Below are positions 20,006 through 29,792 of a DNA stretch of 64,000 nt, piece after piece. The stretch is from NCBI GenBank assembly GCA_949290395.1, contig CASERQ010000004.1:149598-213597 (forward strand), written 5' to 3'. The translations under genes and the position numbers were made by a program. How positions within the stretch are numbered: position 1 is the first letter of the stretch; every line of letters begins with the position of its first letter. The stretch comes from an uncultured bacterium (GTDB lineage: Bacteria; Bacillota_I; Bacilli_A; RFN20; CAG-826). The notes below the pieces were generated by a model, which worked only from the letters and a program-made list of their open reading frames with translations, ran no database searches and was not told where the DNA came from.

Positions 20006-21496
20006 ATGAACAAGAAAGAACAACTCCAAACACCTTATTTAAAGGCTTACGAAAAATATCTTAAAGATCATACTTCTGTCTTTGATGTTCCAGGACATCA
20101 TCAAGGAAAAATCAGAACAGATTTTGATAAGATTTTTACTCATGTTGTTTATAAAAACGATGTTAATTGTCCTCGTGGAATGGATAATATCTTACATCCA
20201 ACAGGACCTATAAAAGATGCTCAAAATTTATTTGCTAAAGCTTGTGGAGCTGATTATTGTAAATTCTTGATAAACGGATCAACAAGTGGAAACTTAATCA
20301 TGTTTTTAAGTGCACTTCAAGCCAATGATAAAGTAATTCTTCCTCGAAATGTTCATAAATCCGTTATTAATGGTTTGGTTTTAAGTGGGGCAGTTCCTAT
20401 TTTTATAATGCCAGAATTAGATAAAAAGACAGAAATTGTTAATCAAATTTCTTTTAAAGATCGGAAAAAAGCAATTGATGAAAACCCTGATGCAAAAGCT
20501 ATATTTATTATTAATCCAACGTACTTTGGTGCTACATGCGATCTTAAAAAGATTGTAAATTATGCGCACTTAAATAACAAAATTGTTCTTGTTGATGAAG
20601 CACATGGCTCGCATTTTTATTTTTCGAATAAACTTCCTGTTACAGCAATGCAAGCAGGAGCTGATATGTCTACTTTAAGCATTCATAAAACGGGAGGCAG
20701 TTTAACTCAATCAAGTGTGCTTTTAGTTAAAGGAAAACGCGTTCATAAATATGATGTCATTAAATCTTTTAACATGCTTACAACAACGTCTCCAAGTTCA
20801 ATTCTTTTAGCTTCTTTAGATGCAGCAAGAAAATACCTAGTTTTTAAGGGAAGTGCAAAGATTTATGGCGCAATTAAACTTGCTAGACAAGCCAAAGATA
20901 GAATTGACCAAATTCCAGGGTTTTTAGCTCACACTAAAGACTATTTTGTTAACGAATGCCAAGCATATGACTACGACGAAACTAAACTCTGTGTTGAAAT
21001 AGATAAACTCAATTTAAGTGGGTTTGATTTATACAAGCTACTTAAAGATAAATACCATATTCAAATAGAACTTGCTGAAACATATGTATTTTTACTTTTA
21101 TTTACAATCGGTTCAACACAAGAAGATGTAGATGTATTAATTAGTGCACTAACTGAAATTTCTAAAGAATACTATGATCCTACTTTGGTTTACGAAGATC
21201 ACCATTATTCTAATGGTTTCCCAGAGATGAAAGTTAGACCTAGAGTTGCTTATCATGCTCCATTAAAAGTTTGTAAGATTAAAAATGCAGTAGGAAAGAT
21301 ATCAAAAGAAATGATAATGATTTATCCTCCTGGAATACCAGTTATTATTCCTGGAGAAGTATTTACTCAAGAAGTAGTCAATGAGCTTCTTTATTACAAA
21401 AACAAAAAAGCAAACATTTTAAGTGATTGGCCTGCTTCAAATGAAGTAAGTGTCATAGACGAAAAAAAGTGGAAATATACGATAAGCGAAGATTAG
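20006..21496 (+). CDS. Orn/Lys/Arg decarboxylase-family PLP enzyme
   Basis: 496 residues of the fold-type I, compact (SpeA-like/YaaO) basic amino acid decarboxylase branch. The N-terminus has 'FDVPGHHQGK', then 'LINGSTSGNL' (phosphate cup) and 'VDEAHGSHFYF' (PLP-ring Asp and His). Lys228 in 'SIHKTGG' is the Schiff-base lysine. The C-terminal domain has 'IMIYPPGIPVIIPGE'. It most likely decarboxylates arginine, lysine or ornithine to a polyamine; the choice cannot be read here. Monocistronic, no ribosome-binding site. Confidence 0.87.
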   Translation: MNKKEQLQTPYLKAYEKYLKDHTSVFDVPGHHQGKIRTDFDKIFTHVVYKNDVNCPRGMDNILHPTGPIKDAQNLFAKACGADYCKFLINGSTSGNLIMFLSALQANDKVILPRNVHKSVINGLVLSGAVPIFIMPELDKKTEIVNQISFKDRKKAIDENPDAKAIFIINPTYFGATCDLKKIVNYAHLNNKIVLVDEAHGSHFYFSNKLPVTAMQAGADMSTLSIHKTGGSLTQSSVLLVKGKRVHKYDVIKSFNMLTTTSPSSILLASLDAARKYLVFKGSAKIYGAIKLARQAKDRIDQIPGFLAHTKDYFVNECQAYDYDETKLCVEIDKLNLSGFDLYKLLKDKYHIQIELAETYVFLLLFTIGSTQEDVDVLISALTEISKEYYDPTLVYEDHHYSNGFPEMKVRPRVAYHAPLKVCKIKNAVGKISKEMIMIYPPGIPVIIPGEVFTQEVVNELLYYKNKKANILSDWPASNEVSVIDEKKWKYTISED

Positions 21497-21723
21497 CTGA
21501 CTTATCTATGTAATATATTAAAAAGTATTAGATAGTCTCACCTCCTTTCTTTAAGCTTTTTTATAGCTTTCACTTAATACAACATATATATTTTTAAACA
21601 ATCTTAAAAAATTTAAGATTTGCAAGGTTTTTACTTTAAAAATATCATTTTTTTAAATACCATTTTGCTTATATTTTGTCTTTTTTCCCTTTAAGGAAAA
21701 ATTTAAAGTGGTAAAATATTTAC
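21497..21723. other. Intergenic region with inverted repeats and anti-Shine-Dalgarno-like tract
   Basis: An imperfect inverted repeat (21499-21508 with 21529-21537) is followed by a C-rich tract CACCTCCTTTC (21540-21550). A 9-bp perfect repeat (21600-21608 with 21612-21620) and a small hairpin with arms TTTTTCC and GGAAAAA just before the mscS -10 box follow. No terminator of convincing quality follows the decarboxylase, and no gene is visible. Confidence 0.4.
21712..21717 (+). promoter_or_regulatory. -10 box of a leaderless promoter (mscS-atp unit)
   Basis: TAAAAT ends six bases before ATG 21724. Transcription should start at the codon itself, and no ribosome-binding site exists. Confidence 0.5.
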
Positions 21724-22653
21724 ATGATTTTAACCGATGGATGGACTAGCTTTTGGAGTGATGTTTGGAAATCGATCACTGATGCATGGAATCAGGTCGT
21801 AAAGTTTTGGGCTGGAGATGGGGAATCTATTCCTTATGTAGCCAATTTTTTATTAGCAATTATCGTTTTATTACTTGGTGTTGCTTTAATTAAATTTATT
21901 ATCTTTATTATTAACCGTGCATTTAAAATCAATAGAGGAATAATCAAAGAAAGAAGTGTTAAATCTTTTATTGTTTCAACGATTAAAATAATTCTCTATT
22001 TTATCCTTGTTTTAATTGTTTTAAACATTTTAAGAGTAAGTTTAACAGGAGTTGCCGAAATATTTTCTAGTGCAATTCTTGCTATTGGTCTTTCTTTGCA
22101 GGATGTTATCTCTAATTTTGCTAGTGGAATTATTATTCTTACTTCAAAGCCATTTGTAACTGGTGACTATATTAAAATTGGCGAATCAACAGTTGAAGGA
22201 AATGTTGTTGATGTTAGATTTTTGGTAACAACAATTGAGACAGTAAATAAACAAGTTGTCACAATTCCAAATAAAACAATAACAGGCTCTATTATTACAA
22301 ACTATACTAAAAACCCTCTCAGAAGAGTTGTTGTTGATATTGGTGTTGATTATTCAACAGATATTAATAAAGCTAAAGCGGTTTTAGTTGAGATTGCTAA
22401 TAAAGATAATAGAGTACTTTTAGATCCAAAACCAGTTTGCTATGTTACTGCGTTTGAATCTAGTGATATAAATCTATCTTTAAGATGTTATGTACCTAAT
22501 GCTTTGTACTGGGATGTCTACTTTGAATTAAACGAGAAGATACTTATCGAATTTAATAGACAAGGAATTAAAATTCCATATAATAGACTTGTTATTGAAT
22601 CACTTAACGCTGAAGAAAAGATTAATCTTGAAAATAAAGGAAAGGTCTTATGA
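21724..22653 (+). CDS. mscS: MscS-family mechanosensitive channel
   Basis: 309 residues. Three membrane spans: about 40-65, 80-105 and the pore helix about 113-145, whose 'AIGLSLQDVISNFASGIIIL' matches the MscS TM3 and its kink into the beta domain ('KPFVTGDYIKIG'). The soluble C-terminal alpha/beta cage is complete. It releases solutes upon hypo-osmotic shock. Its last four bases overlap the start of the AtpI-like gene, so the channel appears to head the ATP synthase operon, an unusual neighbour. Confidence 0.92.
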   Translation: MILTDGWTSFWSDVWKSITDAWNQVVKFWAGDGESIPYVANFLLAIIVLLLGVALIKFIIFIINRAFKINRGIIKERSVKSFIVSTIKIILYFILVLIVLNILRVSLTGVAEIFSSAILAIGLSLQDVISNFASGIIILTSKPFVTGDYIKIGESTVEGNVVDVRFLVTTIETVNKQVVTIPNKTITGSIITNYTKNPLRRVVVDIGVDYSTDINKAKAVLVEIANKDNRVLLDPKPVCYVTAFESSDINLSLRCYVPNALYWDVYFELNEKILIEFNRQGIKIPYNRLVIESLNAEEKINLENKGKVL

Positions 22654-23072
22654 AAATTTGTAAAAATGATAAATCTACACTTATTACTTACTTAATAATA
22701 ACTGTAATTTGTTTAGGACTTTCATCAATTGCTTTTGCCTTTGATACAAAATATAGTTATTTCCCTATTGTAATCACCGCAATTTCTTTTGTTTGCGGTT
22801 TCTTTTATTTATGGGCAATGCTTTATTCAATGAAAAAGAGACTAGAAATTACAGAAGAAAATAAAGGAATGCGCTTTGCTGGCCAGATGGGAAGCAATTT
22901 TTTACGTTTTTCAATTATGGTCATCGCCGTTTTATGTAATTTTTTGTTTGTTTATTTTACACCAGTTGAAGGCGAACCAGAAAAATGGGTTTATGCTTTG
23001 ATTCTTATTGCTGGATTACCAATGATTATTGATATTGCTTTATTTTATTTAAGAAGTGCTTACGTAGAGTAA
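22650..23072 (+). CDS. AtpI-like small membrane protein
   Basis: 140 residues with four predicted spans (about 12-32, 38-60, 88-108, 116-136). It overlaps mscS by four bases (ATGA) and lies three bases before atpB, the position of atpI (ATP synthase subunit I) in most operons. AtpI proteins are poorly conserved, help assemble the c-ring and may conduct Mg2+. I recognise no sequence motif, so the assignment rests on position, size and topology. Confidence 0.5.
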   Translation: MKICKNDKSTLITYLIITVICLGLSSIAFAFDTKYSYFPIVITAISFVCGFFYLWAMLYSMKKRLEITEENKGMRFAGQMGSNFLRFSIMVIAVLCNFLFVYFTPVEGEPEKWVYALILIAGLPMIIDIALFYLRSAYVE

Positions 23073-23075
23073 TTT

Positions 23076-23885
23076 ATGGACATTTCAAAACTTTGGAGAT
23101 TTGACTTTGAATCATTTTTTGTTCCAGAGATCGTGGTCTCTCTTTTTGCAATGTTAATAGTTGCCATTATTAGTTTTGTTATTTATTTTAAATTTAAAAA
23201 ACTTAATGAAAATCCTTTAGAAACACCTAAAGGTTTTACTCTTATTGTTTCTTGGTTTGTTGAATTTATCGATAAACTTACCGTTAATACAATGGGTGTT
23301 AAAAATAAAAAATTCGCAGGCTTAATGCTTGCTTTATCAATGTATATATTTTTAGCTTTCACTATAAGTTTAACTGGACTTCCATCTCCTGTAACTTATC
23401 TTGGAGTGCCTTTATCAATTGCTTTAATTACTTTTATTTTGATACATTACACGGCTGCTAAAGAAAATAAACGGGGATACTTTAAGCGTTTTATTGAACC
23501 AGTCCCAATCTTTTTACCAATCAACTTACTTACAATGTGGGCGCCATTACTTTCTTTAACACTCCGTATGTTTGGAAATGCTCTTAGTGGTTTTTGCATT
23601 ATGAGTATTGTTTATTTTGGTTTAGAGTCTATCTCTGATATGATTTTTGGAAGCTCGTTTAGTGGAGTTTACTGGGCTAATGCAACAGGCGCTGTTGTAA
23701 GTGGCGCATCTGGTCCAGCAGGAATTTTTATCGCTCCATTTATTACCCCAATTTTACATTTATACTTTGATTTATTTTCTGGATTTGTTCAAACTACAGT
23801 CTTTATGTTACTTACGATGATTTTAGTTTTAAATGAACAAAGTGAAGAGCCAATTGAAGCTCAACTTGAAGTCAGTAGAAATTAG
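23076..23885 (+). CDS. atpB: ATP synthase subunit a
   Basis: 269 residues, about six spans. The essential Arg of the ion path is in 'LTLRMFGNALSG' (Asn also conserved), and the C-terminal span has the usual 'DLFSGFVQTTVF' with a conserved Gln. It forms the two half-channels next to the c-ring. It begins three bases after the previous stop (TAA-TTT-ATG) without a ribosome-binding site, suggesting translational coupling. Confidence 0.95.
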   Translation: MDISKLWRFDFESFFVPEIVVSLFAMLIVAIISFVIYFKFKKLNENPLETPKGFTLIVSWFVEFIDKLTVNTMGVKNKKFAGLMLALSMYIFLAFTISLTGLPSPVTYLGVPLSIALITFILIHYTAAKENKRGYFKRFIEPVPIFLPINLLTMWAPLLSLTLRMFGNALSGFCIMSIVYFGLESISDMIFGSSFSGVYWANATGAVVSGASGPAGIFIAPFITPILHLYFDLFSGFVQTTVFMLLTMILVLNEQSEEPIEAQLEVSRN

Positions 23886-23897
23886 GAGGAGAAACTA

Positions 23898-24161
23898 ATG
23901 GATATATTAATGAATTTATTAAATGTACTTGCTAGCGATCCAACAGGCATGGTCTACATTGGCATTGGGTTAATGTCTTTTGGACTTGGTGCTAGTGGTA
24001 TTGGTGAAGGTTATTGTTGTGGTAAAACAATGGAAGCCATGGGAAGAAATCCTGAAATGTATTCTAAACTTAGAACTGGTATGATTCTTGGCTGTGCATT
24101 AACTGAAACTACCGCAATTTATTCACTTTTAATTGCTTTATTAATGCTCTTTATTGGCTAG
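23898..24161 (+). CDS. atpE: ATP synthase subunit c, two-carboxylate (Na+-type) motif
   Basis: 87 residues, two helices in a hairpin. Helix 1 has 'GASGIGEGYCCGK' and helix 2 'LTETTAIYSLLIALL'. Glu70 is the ion-binding carboxylate, followed by Thr71-Thr72 and Tyr75, matching the Glu-Ser/Thr-Thr...Tyr pattern of Na+-binding rings. Glu37, 33 residues earlier, takes the place of the Gln in Ilyobacter tartaricus, giving the Glu/Glu pair described for the Fusobacterium nucleatum rotor. Na+ coupling is therefore likely. A good AGGAGGAG ribosome site fits the high copy number needed. Confidence 0.96.
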   Translation: MDILMNLLNVLASDPTGMVYIGIGLMSFGLGASGIGEGYCCGKTMEAMGRNPEMYSKLRTGMILGCALTETTAIYSLLIALLMLFIG

Positions 24162-24164
24162 TTT

Positions 24165-24770
24165 ATGAAGAAAAAAGGGAAATATTTAAAATACATATTA
24201 GTTCTTTTCCCTGTTTTGTTTTTATCTAGTTGTAACATGGATAGCTTAGGTGATGACCTAAGCAGTTCGATAGAAGCAAAACTTATTCCAAATATTTGGG
24301 CTTTTTTAGTCCAATTTATTGCTTTTATTATTCTCATTTTAATCGTTATAAAGTTTGCCTATAAACCTGTTAAAAAGTATTTAGATAAAAGAAGTGAACT
24401 TTTAACAAGCGAAAGAGAAGAAGCAAAAAATATGAAAGAAAAAGCTCAAGAAAATCTTCTTGAATCCGACAAAAAACTTGCAGAAGTTAGACAAAATGCA
24501 ACAAATATCATTAACGATGCTAAAACAAAAGCGCTTAATGAAAGAGAAAATATTTTACAAAATGCTAATGAAGAAGCACGTAAGATAAAAGAAAATGCAT
24601 TTAAGTCTATCGAAGAAGAAAAGTTAAAAGCAAAAAGTGAACTCAAAGAAGAGATTGTTGATGTTGCTTTTTCAGCAACTTCAAAATTACTTGAAAGAGA
24701 AGTTAACGATAAAGACAACAAAAAGATTGTTGATGATTTTATAAAAGATTTAGATAAGAAAACTAAATAA
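24165..24770 (+). CDS. atpF: ATP synthase subunit b, lipoprotein type
   Basis: 201 residues. Unlike the usual b subunit, it begins with a signal peptide and lipobox LSSC (Cys23), then the normal single membrane span (about 47-67) and a long coiled-coil stalk (about 70-195) rich in Lys, Glu and Ala. A lipoprotein-type b subunit is known from mycoplasmas. It begins three bases after atpE (TAG-TTT-ATG) with no ribosome-binding site. The stalk couples F1 to the membrane. Confidence 0.93.
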   Translation: MKKKGKYLKYILVLFPVLFLSSCNMDSLGDDLSSSIEAKLIPNIWAFLVQFIAFIILILIVIKFAYKPVKKYLDKRSELLTSEREEAKNMKEKAQENLLESDKKLAEVRQNATNIINDAKTKALNERENILQNANEEARKIKENAFKSIEEEKLKAKSELKEEIVDVAFSATSKLLEREVNDKDNKKIVDDFIKDLDKKTK

Positions 24771-24775
24771 AGAAA

Positions 24776-25327
24776 ATGAGCGAACCTGTATTATTTAATA
24801 ATTACGCAATTGCATTACTAGAAACTGCAATAGATGAAAAGAAAGTTGAAGAGTTTCGTAAAGAAGCTAAGATTCTTCGAGATATTTTTAAAGAGAACAA
24901 AGAGTATCTTGAATATTTAGCTGATTACAATATTTTAGACTCTAAAAAGTTTGTTTCAATTGATAAAAACTTTAAAAACTTTGAACCCTCAATTATTTCT
25001 TTTGTGAAAGTAATTATTAAAAATAAAAGGGGTAAATATTTATTTAAGATTTTTAAAGAAAGTGTTTATCGATTTAATGATTATCTCCATATTGAAGAAG
25101 GGAAAATCTTTTCAGCTAAAAAACTTGATAAGAGATCTTTAAATAAGATTATTAAAGCTGTTGAAACTCATGAAAACGCTAAAGTTGAACTTCAAGAGAT
25201 AATTGACGAATCTTTACTTGGTGGATTTATCATATCTATTAAAGATAATGTCTACGATGCTTCTCTTGTTAATAAACTCGATAAGATGAAAGCATCTTTA
25301 TTAGGAGGCGATAAAAATGGAAATTAA
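24776..25327 (+). CDS. atpH: ATP synthase subunit delta
   Basis: 183 residues, normal length. The N-terminal helical domain starts 'NNYAIALLETAIDEKK', and the C-terminal part has the conserved 'DESLLGGFIISIKDNVYDASL'. It joins the b stalk to the top of F1. It overlaps atpA by eleven bases; the ribosome site AGGAGG of atpA lies inside its end. Confidence 0.92.
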   Translation: MSEPVLFNNYAIALLETAIDEKKVEEFRKEAKILRDIFKENKEYLEYLADYNILDSKKFVSIDKNFKNFEPSIISFVKVIIKNKRGKYLFKIFKESVYRFNDYLHIEEGKIFSAKKLDKRSLNKIIKAVETHENAKVELQEIIDESLLGGFIISIKDNVYDASLVNKLDKMKASLLGGDKNGN

Positions 25328-26837
25328 AGCTAACGAAATATCCTCACTCATTAAAGAAGAAATAAAAGAATTTAATAAAGCTTCAACTTTTAATAAAAGT
25401 TTAGGAACCGTTGTTGAAGTTGGAGATGGTATCGCTATTATTTACGGATTAAAAGATGTTATCTTAGGTGAACTTTTAGAATTTAAAGAAGATGTCTTTG
25501 GAATGGTCATGAATCTTGACGAAGATTCATTAAGCGCTGTTTTGTTAGGTGATGCAAATAAAGTTAAAGAAGGGGACACCGTTAAAGGAACTGGAAGAGT
25601 TGTAAGCGTTCCAGTTGGAGATGAACTTTTAGGACGTGTTATTGATTCTTTAGGAAGAGCAATTGATGGTGGGAAAGAAATCGTAACTAAAAAAAGATTA
25701 CCTATTGAAAGAAAAGCCCCTTCAATTATAGATAGAGAATCGGTCAATGCTCCTCTTGAAACCGGTATTAAATGCATTGATTCATTAATTCCGATTGGAA
25801 AAGGACAAAGAGAACTTATAATTGGCGATCGTCAAACTGGAAAAACCGCAATTGCAGTTGATACAATCATCAATCAAAAAGGCAAAAAAGTTTATTGTAT
25901 TTATGTTGCAATTGGACAAAAAAACTCAAGTGTTGCAGGGATTTACGATAAATTAAACACTTATGGAGCGATGGAATATACAGTTATCATTAACGCAAGT
26001 GCTAGTGAACTTTCTCCACTTTTATATATTGCTCCATTTGCAGGAATGTCAATTGCTGAAAACTGGATGGAAGAAGGAAAAGACGTTTTAATTGTTTTTG
26101 ATGATTTATCAAAACATGCAACTTCTTATAGAGCATTATCTTTACTTTTAAAAAGGTCGCCAGGAAGAGAAGCTTATCCAGGAGACATTTTCTATTTGCA
26201 TTCAAGACTTTTAGAAAGAGCGGCTAAACTTAATAAAGCTCATGGAGGAGGCAGTATTACCGCTCTTCCAATTGTTGAAACTTTAGCTGGTGACATTAGT
26301 GCTTATATTCCAACAAACGTTATTTCAATTACTGATGGACAAATTTTCTTATCAAATGACTTATTTAATGCTGGTCAAAGACCTGCAATTGATGTTGGTT
26401 TATCAGTCAGTAGAGTTGGAAGTAACGCTCAATATAAAGTAATGAAACAAGTTTCATCTTCTTTAAAAATGGAAATTGCTACCTACCATGAACTTGCTAG
26501 CTTTGCCCAATTTGGTAGTGACTTAGATAAAAATACAAAAGATATTATTAAACACGGTGAGATCGTAACTGAAGTTTTAAAACAAGATCAATATCTTTCT
26601 TATTCTTTTGTTCGTGAAGCGATTGAAATTTTTACAGCTAAAAATAAATTCTTAGATGATTTAAATAAAGAAGATGTTAGAAGTTATTTAGATGAAGAGT
26701 GGCAATTTATAAATAATTTCTATGCATCCACTTTAAAAGAAATTGAAGAGAAAAAAGAATTTTCAGAAGAGTTAGAAAAGAAAGTTTTATCTATACTTAG
26801 CGATTTTAAAAAGGATTATAAGATTAAAAGACAATGA
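25317..26837 (+). CDS. atpA: ATP synthase subunit alpha
   Basis: 506 residues, canonical. P-loop GDRQTGKT, the 'VEVGDGIAIIYGL' N-terminal barrel and the nucleotide-contact segment 'PAIDVGLSVSRVGS' are present. It is the non-catalytic nucleotide-binding subunit of F1 and supplies the arginine finger to beta (Arg in 'SVSRVG'). Ends in TGA, four bases overlapping atpG. Confidence 0.98.
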   Translation: MEIKANEISSLIKEEIKEFNKASTFNKSLGTVVEVGDGIAIIYGLKDVILGELLEFKEDVFGMVMNLDEDSLSAVLLGDANKVKEGDTVKGTGRVVSVPVGDELLGRVIDSLGRAIDGGKEIVTKKRLPIERKAPSIIDRESVNAPLETGIKCIDSLIPIGKGQRELIIGDRQTGKTAIAVDTIINQKGKKVYCIYVAIGQKNSSVAGIYDKLNTYGAMEYTVIINASASELSPLLYIAPFAGMSIAENWMEEGKDVLIVFDDLSKHATSYRALSLLLKRSPGREAYPGDIFYLHSRLLERAAKLNKAHGGGSITALPIVETLAGDISAYIPTNVISITDGQIFLSNDLFNAGQRPAIDVGLSVSRVGSNAQYKVMKQVSSSLKMEIATYHELASFAQFGSDLDKNTKDIIKHGEIVTEVLKQDQYLSYSFVREAIEIFTAKNKFLDDLNKEDVRSYLDEEWQFINNFYASTLKEIEEKKEFSEELEKKVLSILSDFKKDYKIKRQ

Positions 26838-27682
26838 GCCAAAGTTTAAACAAGGTAAAAAAGAGAATTGGGGTTGTTGAGTCTACTAAAAAAGTGACCA
26901 ACGCCATGAAACTTGTTAGTAGTGTTAAATTTTCTAAATTATCTAGAGAATATAACAATCGACAAGATTATTTTCTTTATTTAAACGAACTTGCTTCGAC
27001 TTGTTTTAGTGTGGCTTCTGTAAATCATTTAAATGTTCCTTATATTGCGTCTAACCCAAAAGCAAATGCTAGACTTATTGTAGTTATTGGCTCTTCAATG
27101 GGTCTATGTGGAGGATACAATTTAAATATTAAAAAACTTCTTGAAAGTGAATATAAAGAAGGCGACGAACTACTTCTTATTGGTAAAGTGAGTCTTGATA
27201 TTAATAAAGAAGATAATATTAAAATTAACAGTGATTTTGCAGAGATTTTGAAAAATTTTTCAATAAAAAGCGCAGAAAAATTAGCTTTATTTTTATTAAA
27301 AGCATTTGAAAAAAACGAATATAAAGAAATCGTCTTACTTTATACTCGCTATGTTAATTCAATTAGTTTTATTCCTACAAAAGTTTCAATTTTGCCAGTT
27401 GAATTTAAACTAAATAAAAAGGTTGGTTTAAATCCAGGTGATTTTGAACCTAGTATTGGAGAATTTTCAAAAATTTTAATCAAGCAATATTTAACAACCG
27501 ACTTATATTTTAAAATTTTTGAAAGTTATTTGTCTGAAACTGTTTCAAGAAGAAATGCAATGGATAACGCTGATAAAAACGCTGAAGAACTTATTGATAA
27601 ATTAACTCTTGAATATAATAAAGCGCGTCAAGCAAGTATTACTCAAGAAATTACAGAAATTGTTAATGGTAGTAAAAAGTGA
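26834..27682 (+). CDS. atpG: ATP synthase subunit gamma
   Basis: 282 residues, the rotor shaft. N-terminal helix 'KKRIGVVESTKKVTNAMKLV' and C-terminal helix 'ETVSRRNAMDNADKNAEELI' are the two coiled-coil strands that enter the alpha3beta3 core; the central 'GSSMGLCGGYN' is conserved. Overlaps atpA by ATGA and ends in TGA. Confidence 0.96.
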   Translation: MSQSLNKVKKRIGVVESTKKVTNAMKLVSSVKFSKLSREYNNRQDYFLYLNELASTCFSVASVNHLNVPYIASNPKANARLIVVIGSSMGLCGGYNLNIKKLLESEYKEGDELLLIGKVSLDINKEDNIKINSDFAEILKNFSIKSAEKLALFLLKAFEKNEYKEIVLLYTRYVNSISFIPTKVSILPVEFKLNKKVGLNPGDFEPSIGEFSKILIKQYLTTDLYFKIFESYLSETVSRRNAMDNADKNAEELIDKLTLEYNKARQASITQEITEIVNGSKK

Positions 27683-27690
27683 GGAGATGA

Positions 27691-29103
<1,413 letters not shown>

Positions 29104-29105
29104 AA

Positions 29106-29513
29106 ATGGCAAAACTTATTAAGTTTAAAATATTTTCTATTGATGGAAAGTTTTATGAAGATGACGTTGAGGCCATATATTTAGATGTACCTTCAAGCGG
29201 CGTCATTGGAATTTTACCAAGTAGAATTTCTTATTATGGAATTTTAGATATTTCTACTTTTTATATTGTTAAAGATAATAAGAAAATTTATTTTGCTGTA
29301 AGTGACGGTTTAATTAATTACCGTAATAATGAAGCTATAATTCTTGCAAGAAATTATGAAAGAGAAGATGAGATTGATAAAGAGCGAGTTGAAAGAGATC
29401 GTGATGAAGCTCTTAAAAAATTAAAAGAAATTAGTAAAAAAGACGAAGACACTTACTCTATAACTTCATATACTTTAAAGAAAGCTTTAAATAGATTAAA
29501 ACTTTTAAAATAA
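29106..29513 (+). CDS. atpC: ATP synthase subunit epsilon
   Basis: 135 residues, last gene of the operon, two bases after atpD. The N-terminal beta sandwich has the typical 'SGVIGILPSR' turn, and a charged two-helix C-terminal domain (about 85-135) follows, which in this family can insert into F1 and inhibit ATP hydrolysis. No clear terminator follows at once; a short GACAA/TTGTC hairpin lies further on, before the next promoter. Confidence 0.93.
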   Translation: MAKLIKFKIFSIDGKFYEDDVEAIYLDVPSSGVIGILPSRISYYGILDISTFYIVKDNKKIYFAVSDGLINYRNNEAIILARNYEREDEIDKERVERDRDEALKKLKEISKKDEDTYSITSYTLKKALNRLKLLK

Positions 29514-29739
29514 TATTTCCAAGTAAAAAGCCTGCAAAACCTTAATTATTTTGGTTAATTTGATCAATTTTGACTGAGATTTTATTTTGTGTTTTTCTTA
29601 TAATTTATCTTTTATATTTATATAAAAATCTGAACTGCCTTTTATATATTTTTGATAATGTAAAAGTTTTTTGACAATTTTAGGTTGTCTGATTTTCTCG
29701 TTTAAAAAATAAAAAATTGCGCTAAAACTAAATTAAAAA

Positions 29740-29768
29740 TTAACAGACAAAAAGTTTTAAAGTAGAAT
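29740..29768 (+). promoter_or_regulatory. Promoter of the ATP-grasp gene
   Basis: TTAACA (29740-29745), 17 bases, TAGAAT (29763-29768). A purine-rich GAAGAGGG site lies between it and ATG 29793. Confidence 0.65.
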
Positions 29769-29792
29769 AATATAAGAAGAGGGTTTGGGTTT

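Noticed and set aside
26830-27682. Mycoplasma-type code with TGA as Trp
   Set aside because: atpA, atpG and jetA end properly at TGA, and Trp residues are encoded by TGG throughout.
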